A stretch of DNA of 64,000 nucleotides from JAWLFI01 sp964627995. Its GTDB lineage: Bacteria > Bacteroidota > Bacteroidia > Chitinophagales > Saprospiraceae. A model generated the notes under the pieces. That model worked only from the letters and a program-made list of their open reading frames with translations, was not told the origin of the DNA and searched no databases. Shown here piece after piece: positions 1 through 7,743 of this stretch (position 1 is its first letter; every line of letters starts with the position of its first letter). The position numbers and the translations under genes were made by a program. The stretch is taken from assembly GCA_964627995.1 (NCBI GenBank), contig CAZVLN010000001.1, positions 62,001 through 126,000 of the forward strand, given 5' to 3'.

Positions 1-454
1 TATTACTATTTGCTGAAGCTCGAAACATTCCCAAAGAAAAGGCATCCATGTAATCAAGTACTTTTGGTACGGGCAGATGTCTTACGTATTCGCTCATACG
101 GATTAAGTGACAGTAGATAAGATCTGGAGGATCTTCAATGTATTTGTCGTTAATCAAGTGTTGCAGTCGCAATGAGCGAAAAAACCCTACTTGAAGAGGC
201 TGTCGCCGCGTAAATGCTAAGAATGTGCGATACATTCTTTCGATAGACGAAAGCTTGACATACAAGATTTCTGAACAATACTTTCGCAGTTCTTCCTCAT
301 GATCTGGCTGCGGATCTGCGTCTGCGAGTGTAAATAAGGTGATGTCAAAGTGATTGCTCAGTTCTATCAGCTGAAAATACAGCCGTAGCTTATCACCTTT
401 TTCAATGGGATAGGGATAACGAGAAGTAAATACCCATAATTTCCGCACCAGCAC
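1..454 (-). CDS. GT4-type glycosyltransferase, N-terminal part (runs off the window)
   Basis: An open frame on the minus strand begins right after the stop of the upstream glycosyltransferase gene (in-frame TAA at 469-467) and stays open for about 150 codons to the window edge. There is no ATG near the front; GTG at 454 or GTG at 448 are the available starts. The N-terminus reads KLWVFTSRYPYPIEKGDKLR, the typical start of GT4 enzymes of the TIGR03087-like sugar transferase group (a beta strand followed by a P-x-x-KGD-K-x-R donor-side loop). Only the N-terminal acceptor-side Rossmann domain is present. Being tandem with a second GT4 gene, it probably belongs to a capsule, exopolysaccharide or O-antigen cluster continuing to the left. 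Substrate unknown. Confidence 0.75.
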   Translation of the reverse strand, partial: MLVRKLWVFTSRYPYPIEKGDKLRLYFQLIELSNHFDITLFTLADADPQPDHEEELRKYCSEILYVKLSSIERMYRTFLAFTRRQPLQVGFFRSLRLQHLINDKYIEDPPDLIYCHLIRMSEYVRHLPVPKVLDYMDAFSLGMFRASANSN

Positions 455-466
455 TCTGTATTTGTA

Positions 467-1711
467 TTAGGCCTCAAAGGTAATCATTGATTGTTGCTTC
501 TTCTTGCTGATGGACAAGTTTTCGCAGTAAAAATCGTGTAGTTCACGACCTACCTGAAGCATATCAAAATGCTTTTCAACAAAATCTATAGCGCTATTTT
601 GCATTCTAGCCGCCTTATCAGGATCATTTAGGGCCAACTTAAGAGCTGATACAAATTCTTGAGGGGTGTCTGCAATAAGAACCTCTCGTTCATTTTGGGC
701 TGGTATTCCTTCCAAACCAAGTGTTGTGGTAATCACAAGCATGCCTTTCGCCATGCCCTCAATAATCTTAACACGCATACCCGAACCTGAAAGTAAGGGG
801 ACGATCATGATGGAGTTTTTATGTAAAAACTGATTGGCGCAGGGAACAGCTCCCTCGAAAGAACAATAGGGTGTAGATTCCAATTTACCCCGCAAAGCAG
901 AGGATGCTCCTCTACCAGCAACCAACAGCCTAGAAGGCCCTAGGAAATTTAAACACTTCCCCCAAACTTCATCCAAAAACCAACGAATCCCTTGCTCATT
1001 GGGCCTCCAATCCAAGGTGCCAATAAACCCAATATTTTTGGAATTTGAATCTGAGACTGCATCGTAATCTGCTGTATCGACACCGATAGGAATGGTTCTT
1101 ATAGGCCCTTTATATCCGAGTGATTCGAATTTTTCTTTGTCACAAGGTGAAATTGCTAAAATAGAGTCGTAGTGTGAAAAGTAAGTGGACTCAAGACTCT
1201 CCAACTCATTAGAAATACGATTTAGGTACCACTTCTTAAAGCCCCAAGGGGTATGCTCAGCTAGGCGTTTCCAAATTAAATGTTCAATATTATGAGCGCG
1301 CATGGAGACATGAGCATGGGCATATCTTCGTATGGTATCTATATAGGGTGATAGGTAAAAAGATTCTAACTGAACCACGTCATAATTACCGTAGCGTAAA
1401 ATTTGACCTAATTTTTGATCAAATTCCATATCAATAAATCGTTCAGCCTGGTAGGACTTTCCTTTCAACAAGTGACTCAGGGCTCCACGCCAATTTATTT
1501 CATTATCAACAGCTATTCGGGTCACCTTTCCATAATGGGCTAAAGCTTTGGGGCGATCCTCTCCATGAAAAGGATGTTTGCTCGTGTTCATGGCTAGCAC
1601 ATCCACTTCCCATCCCAGCTTTGTCAATGCTCTTGACAAATTGGTAATGGCTATACTTTCCCCATCGTGCAGTGGAAAGGGAAATTTTTTAGTGACTTGA
1701 AGTAACTTCAT
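467..1711 (-). CDS. glycosyltransferase family 4 protein
   Basis: A 414-aa retaining glycosyltransferase with two Rossmann-like domains (GT-B fold). The N-terminus MKLLQVTKKFPFPLHDGES is the usual first strand and loop. RAHNIEHLIWKR near residue 140 is the conserved acceptor-domain motif, and PLLSGSGMRVKIIEGMAKG near residue 310 is the donor-binding motif with the conserved E of EGMAxG. No signal peptide or membrane segment is seen, so it is probably a peripheral enzyme at the inner face of the inner membrane. It is followed after 12 nt by another GT4 gene in the same direction, which points to a polysaccharide or glycolipid assembly operon. The sugar and acceptor cannot be told from sequence. 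Confidence 0.88.
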   Translation of the reverse strand: MKLLQVTKKFPFPLHDGESIAITNLSRALTKLGWEVDVLAMNTSKHPFHGEDRPKALAHYGKVTRIAVDNEINWRGALSHLLKGKSYQAERFIDMEFDQKLGQILRYGNYDVVQLESFYLSPYIDTIRRYAHAHVSMRAHNIEHLIWKRLAEHTPWGFKKWYLNRISNELESLESTYFSHYDSILAISPCDKEKFESLGYKGPIRTIPIGVDTADYDAVSDSNSKNIGFIGTLDWRPNEQGIRWFLDEVWGKCLNFLGPSRLLVAGRGASSALRGKLESTPYCSFEGAVPCANQFLHKNSIMIVPLLSGSGMRVKIIEGMAKGMLVITTTLGLEGIPAQNEREVLIADTPQEFVSALKLALNDPDKAARMQNSAIDFVEKHFDMLQVGRELHDFYCENLSISKKKQQSMITFEA

Positions 1712-2007
1712 AAATTAAATTGGAATAGAATCAACTCTATAACTGCGTAAGTTTTTATTTCATTATGTGAAAGTAAAAGTAATAACTTAGAGTGACACTT
1801 ACGAACTGTTATATATTCTTATATACGTCACTTAACCTCCAGGAGGTTGGCCTTTATAAATTTTTATACAAGTTTAATTTAGCGCACGGCTTATTTTATC
1901 TCAAAAGACAATATGGTTTGATATAAGTTTGTGTCTCTTACTCTTCACGCTGGTTCGATGCAACGAAAGGTATAAATTTATTACATTGCAGTAAGAAACG
2001 AATAATT
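1712..2007. other. divergent intergenic region with a short palindrome
   Basis: An AT-rich 296-bp region between two diverging genes, so it should hold both promoters. The one clear structure is a perfect inverted repeat AACCTCC-A-GGAGGTT at 1834-1848. Its 1-nt centre makes a short-looped RNA hairpin or a two-fold operator equally possible. No confident TAnnTTTG box with a matching upstream TTG was found, and no small ORF is convincing. Confidence 0.4.
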
Positions 2008-2673
2008 GTGTCGACTATTTTAAAAGCAGAAGGGATTTGGAAATCATACGGAGAGTTAGCCGTACTCAAAGGCGCTAATTTAGAAGTTGAGGCTGGTGAA
2101 ATTCTTTCGATAGTTGGTAAATCAGGAAGTGGGAAATCTACCTTATTACATGTTTTGGGAACCCTTCAGAAGCCAGATTCCGGAGAGTTGGAAATTCGCT
2201 CAGAGTTTCCCTTTCGACTTTCTGGAAAATCACTTTCTAAATTTAGAAACCGGCGCATGGGCTTTGTTTTCCAGTTTCATAATTTGCTTCAAGAGTTTAG
2301 CGCCATTGAAAATGTTATGTTGCCTGCACTAATATATACAAGCACCCAAAAAGCCCAATCCCGGGCAAAGGAGTTGTTGAGCATGTTGGGATTGAAAAAT
2401 CGAGAATCTCACCGTCCGGGACAGCTTTCTGGTGGAGAGCAACAAAGAGTAGCTATTGCCCGCGCACTAATAAATCAGCCGGATATTGTTTTTGCAGATG
2501 AGCCTACGGGAAATTTAGATGAGGAAACTTCTGAAGAATTACATCAAATTATTCTAAAACTGCGCAAAGAGCTTGATCAAACCTTTGTCATTGTGACGCA
2601 TAATCCTGAGTTGGCGGGACTAGGTGACCGCTGCATGGAAATGACAGATGGAGTTTTGCATGCTGCCAATTGA
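2008..2673 (+). CDS. lolD: ABC transporter ATP-binding protein, LolD/MacB-like
   Basis: A 221-aa ATPase of the LolD/FtsE/MacB group. Walker A GKSGSGKST is at about residues 37-45. The Q-loop region reads VFQFHNLLQEFSAIENVMLP, typical of LolD. The signature is LSGGEQQRVAIARAL, Walker B VFADEPTGNLD is followed directly, and the switch His is in VTHN. LolD powers release of lipoproteins from the inner membrane with LolC/E partners; no permease gene is adjacent, as is common in Bacteroidota where lolD stands alone. The start is GTG at 2008; the family's normal N-terminus begins here and no ATG is nearby. The symbol is by similarity only, since MacB-type export ATPases look alike. Confidence 0.85.
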   Translation: MSTILKAEGIWKSYGELAVLKGANLEVEAGEILSIVGKSGSGKSTLLHVLGTLQKPDSGELEIRSEFPFRLSGKSLSKFRNRRMGFVFQFHNLLQEFSAIENVMLPALIYTSTQKAQSRAKELLSMLGLKNRESHRPGQLSGGEQQRVAIARALINQPDIVFADEPTGNLDEETSEELHQIILKLRKELDQTFVIVTHNPELAGLGDRCMEMTDGVLHAAN

Positions 2674-2767
2674 ATTGAATAATATAGAAGGTATATTTTA
2701 GCTCTTTTTTCAAGCTATTGTGATCCTTTCATTTCTTATACCTATAATTTTCAAGTCATATTATCAT

Positions 2768-2784
2768 AGCGAGCAAAGCTCGCT
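2768..2784. repeat. 7-bp hairpin next to the GC-rich element
   Basis: AGCGAGC-AAA-GCTCGCT forms a perfect 7-bp stem with a 3-nt loop directly beyond the 3' end of the GC-rich element on the minus strand. No T-run follows on either strand, so it is not a clear intrinsic terminator. The convergent genes lolD and the M1 peptidase flank the region. Confidence 0.5.
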
Positions 2785-2823
2785 CCGCGTGAGCGATGGG
2801 AAGGTGGCCCCAAACCGCTGCAT

Positions 2824-2878
2824 GCTACAGCTGCAGCTGGTGCCGGGGAGATCCCGCAAACCCTAAGGGTGCGCGGGA
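2824..2878 (+). repeat. 55-bp direct repeat, left copy at gap edge
   Basis: These 55 bp ending exactly at the first N are identical to 2979-3033, which begin exactly at the last N. The segment contains CAGCTGCAGCTG and a hairpin TCCCGC...GCGGGA around ACCCTAAGGGT. An exact 55-nt identity at both gap edges fits a k=55 overlap of two assembly contigs rather than biology. Confidence 0.85.
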
Positions 2879-2978
2879 NNNNNNNNNNNNNNNNNNNNNN
2901 NNNNNNNNNNNNNNNNNNNNNNNNNNNNNNNNNNNNNNNNNNNNNNNNNNNNNNNNNNNNNNNNNNNNNNNNNNNNNN
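2879..2978. other. assembly gap, 100 N
   Basis: Exactly 100 N, the conventional placeholder for a gap of unknown size. It lies inside the GC-rich element. No gene is predicted to cross it. Confidence 0.97.
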
Positions 2979-3033
2979 GCTACAGCTGCAGCTGGTGCCG
3001 GGGAGATCCCGCAAACCCTAAGGGTGCGCGGGA
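2979..3033 (+). repeat. 55-bp direct repeat, right copy at gap edge
   Basis: Second exact copy of the 55-mer found at 2824-2878, starting at the first base after the Ns. If the contigs simply overlap, the real sequence has one copy and the gap is zero or negative in length. Confidence 0.85.
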
Positions 3034-3171
3034 GCCGATCCGCCGGGTGGCGGAGAGCACCTGACCGTAGCGGCCTCGGTCATAAATAATGGCCATACTT
3101 GTCTATAAGTCGAAACTTAATTCATTCTTTAGATAGTAACTCTTACTCCTTAATGAGACCGAGGCCACGCC

Positions 3172-5091
3172 CTATTCATTATTATCTTCTGTAATTGGAG
3201 GCCAAATATTATCATCTCTGTTCACATCGCCCAAACGTTCCGAGGGATCGATTACGACCTTCTTAATATTGGAAATGGAGAAGGGCAGAATTATATCATA
3301 GCTAGGATGTGTCCATGGCCAGGGACTTGCTGCTTCTTGAGTATCGTACCCCATTTTTTCTAAATTTTTGTGTCCCCTCATCATGCGAAGAGGGATGTGC
3401 AAGAGGTGCTTTTTGCCATCCTGCGTTTCAATTACAATATCCAAAGGCATGGGCCTTTCACCCTTTTTTGATAAAGAAAGTCGAGTACCCAGCTCGGCTT
3501 CAACTAATGTATCAATACTATAATCCACCATTTTTTCTGACATGAGCTGCATATATTGATAATACCAATGAAGTTCAATCCCTGAAGCCCGCTCCATGCT
3601 CCGGAAAAGGTCTTTTGGCTGTGGATGTTTGAATTTCCAGGTATCATAGTACAGAAGCAGTCCGTTATCTCTAGCTTCCTCTCCAATGATATATCCCAAT
3701 TGATGGACGACCACGGCTCCAGAAGTATAACTTACTATACCATATGCTGTATTCAAGCTAAAGTGGTCTGCGGGGGTGCTTAGTGGTTCTTCTATGCTGG
3801 CTTGCATCAAACGATTATGGCCCTTAACGCGCCTTAAATGCGGATCTGCCTTGGGTTGCCCTGGAATTAAGTCCTCCCGGCGAAGGAAATTCATAATTTC
3901 TCCAGAAGCATAGGACGTCATGCCCTCATCCATCCATGCATATTGCCCCTCGTCTGTGGCTACGACGCCCTGGTACCAGGAATGCATTAATTCATGCACA
4001 GAAACTCCAACTAGTGATGAAAAAGAACGATTTCCGGTAATCAAGGTAGCCATAGGGTATTCCATTCCTCCATCTCCGCCTTGAATAAAGGAATAGGATG
4101 GATAAGGATATTTGCCGAAGTGCTCATTCGCATAAGTAAACACCCGATTCATTACCGGAGGGAGTTGTTCCCACTTTTCTTGATAGGCGGTGTCTGGCTG
4201 ATAAAAATAATGTACATCTATACCACAATCTGCTCGATAGGTATCGTGCACATAGTCGGGGTCTGCAGCCCAAACAAAATCGTGAACCTGATCTGCTTTA
4301 AAATGCCAGCTTGTGGTTTTATTGCTTTTATATTCGTCAGAAAGATCTTCGACATCCGCGTAGTTGTGGTGTGGCGCAGTAGCTTCAGGGTTTTGCAGTA
4401 TACCAGTAGCAGCTACTACGTATTTAGTGGGTACATTTAAATGGACGTCAAAACTTCCAAAAGTTCCATAAAACTCTCGACCAATGTAAGGGTTGGCGTG
4501 CCAACCGTCGGAATCATAGGCGCAAATTTTCGGATACCACTGAGACATGCTATATTCAATTCCCTCTTCATTGTCTCTACCACTTCTACGCACTTGAAGC
4601 GGGACTTGAGACAGAAAATGCAAATCAAACTGAACTTCGGCCCCTGGTGAGATTGGCTCGGGGATGTTTACTTCCAGTATCGTTCCTACCTCATTGAAAT
4701 TGCACGCGACCCCATTCAGTTCCATCTTAGTTATGTCAACAAAGCCAATTTCAGATTGTCGTAAATTTTGGATACGGTTTCCAACTCGAGGATCAGGGTC
4801 AGAAATATTACGAGACCTTTCATCCATCATACTTCCCGGCTGAAAAGCGTTCCAATATAAATGGAAAAAGACGCGATGTAGCGTATCGGGAGAATGGTTT
4901 GTGTAGGTTAACGACTGTGTGCCCTCAATTAAATTCGTTTCAGGCGTCAATTTTATTTTTATTTTGTAATGCGCCTCTTGTTGCCAATATTGACCGTATA
5001 GAGTCACCGTAGAGGACATAACGAATAATTGAAGACTTATGAATGCGCAAAAATGCATTAAGATCTGCTTTTGTTTTTTGGTTAGCTTCAT
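3172..5091 (-). CDS. M1 family metallopeptidase (aminopeptidase-like)
   Basis: A zinc peptidase of about 639 aa. The ATG at 5091 is preferred over in-frame upstream codons because it begins a normal signal peptide (MKLTKKQKQ, then a hydrophobic run ending near TVTLYGQ). The N-terminal part is the beta-rich M1 saddle domain. GGMEYP near residue 340 corresponds to the GxMEN exopeptidase motif. HELMH near residue 366 and WMDEG about 20 residues later give the HExxH-E zinc site. No T9SS tail is seen, so it is probably periplasmic or surface-anchored by other means. It acts in peptide degradation. The gene is monocistronic and converges on lolD with the GC-rich element between. The DUF6580 gene diverges 53 bp upstream. 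Confidence 0.9.
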   Translation of the reverse strand: MKLTKKQKQILMHFCAFISLQLFVMSSTVTLYGQYWQQEAHYKIKIKLTPETNLIEGTQSLTYTNHSPDTLHRVFFHLYWNAFQPGSMMDERSRNISDPDPRVGNRIQNLRQSEIGFVDITKMELNGVACNFNEVGTILEVNIPEPISPGAEVQFDLHFLSQVPLQVRRSGRDNEEGIEYSMSQWYPKICAYDSDGWHANPYIGREFYGTFGSFDVHLNVPTKYVVAATGILQNPEATAPHHNYADVEDLSDEYKSNKTTSWHFKADQVHDFVWAADPDYVHDTYRADCGIDVHYFYQPDTAYQEKWEQLPPVMNRVFTYANEHFGKYPYPSYSFIQGGDGGMEYPMATLITGNRSFSSLVGVSVHELMHSWYQGVVATDEGQYAWMDEGMTSYASGEIMNFLRREDLIPGQPKADPHLRRVKGHNRLMQASIEEPLSTPADHFSLNTAYGIVSYTSGAVVVHQLGYIIGEEARDNGLLLYYDTWKFKHPQPKDLFRSMERASGIELHWYYQYMQLMSEKMVDYSIDTLVEAELGTRLSLSKKGERPMPLDIVIETQDGKKHLLHIPLRMMRGHKNLEKMGYDTQEAASPWPWTHPSYDIILPFSISNIKKVVIDPSERLGDVNRDDNIWPPITEDNNE

Positions 5092-5112
5092 GGAGAGTAG
5101 ATTGAATTTTTG

Positions 5113-5120
5113 TAACTTTG
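5113..5120 (+). promoter_or_regulatory. -7 promoter box of the DUF6580 gene
   Basis: TAACTTTG fits the Bacteroidota -7 consensus TAnnTTTG, 24 nt before the ATG at 5145. No well-spaced -33 TTG is visible. The weak upstream element lowers confidence. Confidence 0.45.
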
Positions 5121-5144
5121 TTAGCACAAAATAAGGAAAAGATT

Positions 5145-5711
5145 ATGTCAAAGTTGATTTCGAATAAATGGTGGTTGTTTGCGGGGTTTGTTTTTGTGGC
5201 CGCTTTAAGTCGATTATTACCTCACCCATATAACTTTACGCCTATCGGTGGAATGGCTTTATTTGCTGGAGGCTTATTGAGTGGAAAGCGGTTGTTTTGG
5301 ATCATTCCCCTTATTGCTTATTATATAAGCGATCTACTCGTAAATAATATTTTATATGCCTCGTACTTTGACTCTTTTGTTTGGGGGGGACACTTTTTTG
5401 TATATCTCAGTTTATTCTCTATTATTATTTTAGGTAAGTTTTTATTGAAAAAAATTACTGTTGGACGATTGATATTAGGAAGTTTAGGGGCCTCTACCCT
5501 ATTCTTTTTGCTTTCAAATTTGGGTGTATGGATAACATCACCTTTATATCCTATAAATCTGGAGGGGCTGATTTCGTGTTATTCGGCCGCTATACCCTTT
5601 TTCCAGAATACCATAGCTGGTGATGCTTTCTATGTTACTCTATTATTTGGTTCTTATGCCTGGATCACGAAAAGTAATCCATCATTAGTACTCAAAGAAG
5701 TTCAGGTGTAG
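5145..5711 (+). CDS. DUF6580 family integral membrane protein
   Basis: About 188 aa. The ATG at 5145 is chosen over an in-frame TTG at 5118 because it follows an AAGGAAA ribosome-binding-like stretch and the -7 box overlaps the upstream candidate. The first segment contains RLLPHPYNFTPIGGMALFAG, the hallmark of DUF6580, and five or six hydrophobic segments follow through to VTLLFGSYAW. Function is not established; the fold resembles small ECF-type S-component membrane proteins, but that is inference. It is followed 6 nt later by a tiny DUF5522 gene, probably co-transcribed. Confidence 0.8.
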   Translation: MSKLISNKWWLFAGFVFVAALSRLLPHPYNFTPIGGMALFAGGLLSGKRLFWIIPLIAYYISDLLVNNILYASYFDSFVWGGHFFVYLSLFSIIILGKFLLKKITVGRLILGSLGASTLFFLLSNLGVWITSPLYPINLEGLISCYSAAIPFFQNTIAGDAFYVTLLFGSYAWITKSNPSLVLKEVQV

Positions 5712-5717
5712 TGCGGG

Positions 5718-5861
5718 ATGAGTAAAAATCGGCCATTACGTAAAGGGCGAGACTATTATATTGAAAAGGGAGTCTATGTATTTACAGCGCGATATCTAAA
5801 AGAGAGAGGGTATTGCTGCAAAAATGGATGCAGACATTGTCCTTACGGCTTTAAAAAGTAA
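5718..5861 (+). CDS. DUF5522 small cysteine-rich protein
   Basis: A 47-aa ORF with ATG at 5718 and TAA at 5859-5861. It ends GYCCKNGCRHCPYGFKK, the conserved Cys/His cluster (CCxxGCRHCPYG) of DUF5522 proteins, and begins with a basic stretch MSKNRPLRKGRDYY. Four cysteines and one histidine suggest a metal-binding knuckle, but no function is known. The intact family signature supports it as a real gene despite the length. It follows the DUF6580 gene by 6 nt on the same strand. Confidence 0.85.
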   Translation: MSKNRPLRKGRDYYIEKGVYVFTARYLKERGYCCKNGCRHCPYGFKK

Positions 5862-5880
5862 AGTTTAAGAACATTGTAGG

Positions 5881-6807
5881 TTAGGGTAAGTGGCGACTTT
5901 TCTTCTCCGCGTCAATATCTTCTATTGTAACCATGATAGCCGTTTCTTCTACATCACCAAAGTCTTTATTTAAGGATGTTCCAAAAACTCGCATTGTTGG
6001 GGATAAGCCCATATATAAGTTAATTAGAGGCGGTATTGTCTCTCCGTGAATACGTATTGCTTTTCTCAAAACTGAGATGGACTTCCTGTGATCTAGATTC
6101 CCAAATTCTCGTGCAATCTTATCTTTATCATACTTAAAGGGGACAGGAAATTTCGGTGTAACCAATTGATTTTTATCCTCAAAGAAGAATTTCATGAAAG
6201 ACAACAGAAGATTACGGGCATCACGATCATATTCGGGATACATCGTTACTTTTCCAAAAAAGTATTTGAGGTGATCATTTTTGGAAATAAGTGCTCCCAG
6301 ACCATCCCATAAATTTGCTAAAGCATACAGGCCTTTTCTGGAATTAGATGTAGGTTGATACTCTGGGCGGACCCAGGATCTACCTAACTCAATGGTAGAG
6401 GGTAGATATTCATTAATAAATTCTTCTGACAAATCGAAATAATGGGTCGTTGACATGAACTTCCCTGGATTGGCCTGCTTACAAAATTGGCTGCAATCAA
6501 TATATCGATATCCTCCAATAATGACTTCTTCATCTGGCTGATAAACAATTAATTGCTGATACCCAGGGTCTGCGGTATCCAGATGATCAATATCAAGGGA
6601 TTTGCCCGTTCCGCCTCCTGCGGCACGAAATGCCAATTCGCGCAATCGTCCTACTTCGTTCATAGCGTTGGGACATTGGCCGGCGTTTATGGAATAAATA
6701 AGATTACCGCCCTTTTTGGTTGGGCCAATTAGGTATTTGTGTTTTAGTTCACGTTTTATATCCCGAGGAGGAATAGGGTCTGCTACAGGTTCAGAAATTA
6801 ATGTCAT
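5881..6807 (-). CDS. glsB: GNAT N-acyltransferase, GlsB/OlsB-like (glycine or ornithine lipid synthesis)
   Basis: A 308-aa protein of the hemolysin-type acyl-homoserine-lactone-synthase-like GNAT family (PF13444). The segment ELGRSWVRPEYQP near residue 142 is the family's hallmark, preceded by THYFDLSEEF. Such enzymes attach a 3-hydroxyacyl chain to the amino group of glycine or ornithine. Its ATG overlaps the stop of the PlsC-like gene (ATGA at 6804-6807), matching the glsA/glsB pairing that makes glycine lipids in Bacteroides. Which amino acid is used here cannot be read from sequence. Cytoplasmic or membrane-peripheral. Confidence 0.8.
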   Translation of the reverse strand: MTLISEPVADPIPPRDIKRELKHKYLIGPTKKGGNLIYSINAGQCPNAMNEVGRLRELAFRAAGGGTGKSLDIDHLDTADPGYQQLIVYQPDEEVIIGGYRYIDCSQFCKQANPGKFMSTTHYFDLSEEFINEYLPSTIELGRSWVRPEYQPTSNSRKGLYALANLWDGLGALISKNDHLKYFFGKVTMYPEYDRDARNLLLSFMKFFFEDKNQLVTPKFPVPFKYDKDKIAREFGNLDHRKSISVLRKAIRIHGETIPPLINLYMGLSPTMRVFGTSLNKDFGDVEETAIMVTIEDIDAEKKSRHLP

Positions 6808-7655
6808 AGCTTAGATTCCATTCGGTGATTCAATTCATTCTCCATTTCGTATACGCGTGATTTAACCTGGGCGGCCCAATAAGTGTCAGATGGGTTTGAG
6901 TTTAATTCCTCCACAAAAATAGGCTTTCCAAATTTCATAGGTACATGCTTTCCCTTTAATTTATAAAATTCATTGACCAAGTAAAACATTTCAATGTTCG
7001 TTTTTATACCTAATCGTTTTCTCCAATTTGCTAATCGGTAAAATGAAGTAGACAGCTCTCCTTTAATAAAGACAGGAATGATAGGCTTTTTATATTTTCG
7101 CGCTCGAGTAACAAAAGTTTTCTTCCATTCCAGGTCTCTAATTTCACCTTTTTGTTTTCTGCTAACCAAACCTGCTGGAAAAACAAAAACAGCTTGATTT
7201 GAGGCAAAAGTTTCATCGACTTTCTTCAAGGAGCTTTTAAAGTTTTTACCCAGCTTATTGACACCTACAAACATGTCCTTAAGGTTTTCGATGTTTAGAA
7301 GTACATCGTTGACAATGAACTTAATATCTTCTCTAATCGCCTGAATGGCAGATACTATAACTATTGCGTCCATACCTCCTAATGGGTGATTTACAGCGAA
7401 GATACACCCTCCTTCTTTGGGAATATTTTCAATTCCAAAGACTTCGTATGTTATACCCAAGTCGTTTACAGCAGCGTCACAAAATTCCACACCATATTTA
7501 TCTTGATGAGTGCTTAAAAATGTGTTGACATCTTTCTCGTGTAAAATCTTTTTAAAATAGTTAAGTAAAAAAGACGGCAACCACTTCCGCAATTGGGGGT
7601 TCTTACTATCTATCAGTCGATCGATGTCGATAAGCTTTTTTTCCATATCCTTCAT
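6804..7655 (-). CDS. glsA: lysophospholipid acyltransferase-like protein, GlsA/OlsA-like
   Basis: A 283-aa PlsC-superfamily acyltransferase. The active-site block is FAVNHPLGGMDAIV, giving NH-x5-D instead of the textbook H-x4-D, a spacing that recurs in the Bacteroidota proteins paired with GNAT acyltransferases. FVFPAGLVSRKQKG is the second conserved block (phosphate or substrate contact). It should O-acylate the hydroxyacyl product made by the overlapping downstream gene, giving a di-acylated aminolipid. First gene of the two-gene operon. A second Met three codons in (7646) is an alternative start. Confidence 0.8.
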   Translation of the reverse strand: MKDMEKKLIDIDRLIDSKNPQLRKWLPSFLLNYFKKILHEKDVNTFLSTHQDKYGVEFCDAAVNDLGITYEVFGIENIPKEGGCIFAVNHPLGGMDAIVIVSAIQAIREDIKFIVNDVLLNIENLKDMFVGVNKLGKNFKSSLKKVDETFASNQAVFVFPAGLVSRKQKGEIRDLEWKKTFVTRARKYKKPIIPVFIKGELSTSFYRLANWRKRLGIKTNIEMFYLVNEFYKLKGKHVPMKFGKPIFVEELNSNPSDTYWAAQVKSRVYEMENELNHRMESKL

Positions 7656-7743
7656 TGCAAGTTTTAAAGATATGAAATGTTTGCTAGCTTTCGATTAAAG
7701 CAAAGTAGAAGTTGTTATATACCCTACATGATATACTTAGTAT

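Larger units (their letters stand above)
2786..3172 (-). repeat. GC-rich structured intergenic element, copy 1 (interrupted by assembly gap)
   Basis: Read on the minus strand it starts GGGCGTGGCC at 3172 and ends CCATCGCTCACGCGG at 2786. GCGTG (3170-3166) can pair with CACGC (2791-2787) to close the element. The first arm is a perfect 10-bp stem GGCCTCGGTC/GACCGAGGCC (3166-3157 and 3081-3072) whose loop is a 75-nt AT-rich stretch, far larger than in the other copies. The 3' block (2804-2789) matches the three sister elements at 37006, 41529 and 60478. It begins at the stop codon of the minus-strand M1 peptidase gene. The middle is disturbed by the N run and a duplicated 55-mer, so its true length is unknown. 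Confidence 0.7.

Noticed and set aside
1834..1848. AACCTCC-A-GGAGGTT as an intrinsic terminator
   Set aside because: It sits between diverging genes and no T-run follows on either strand.
2751..3089. open frames crossing the N-gap on both strands
   Set aside because: They only exist because Ns do not contain stops, and the rest is the palindromic GC-rich element.
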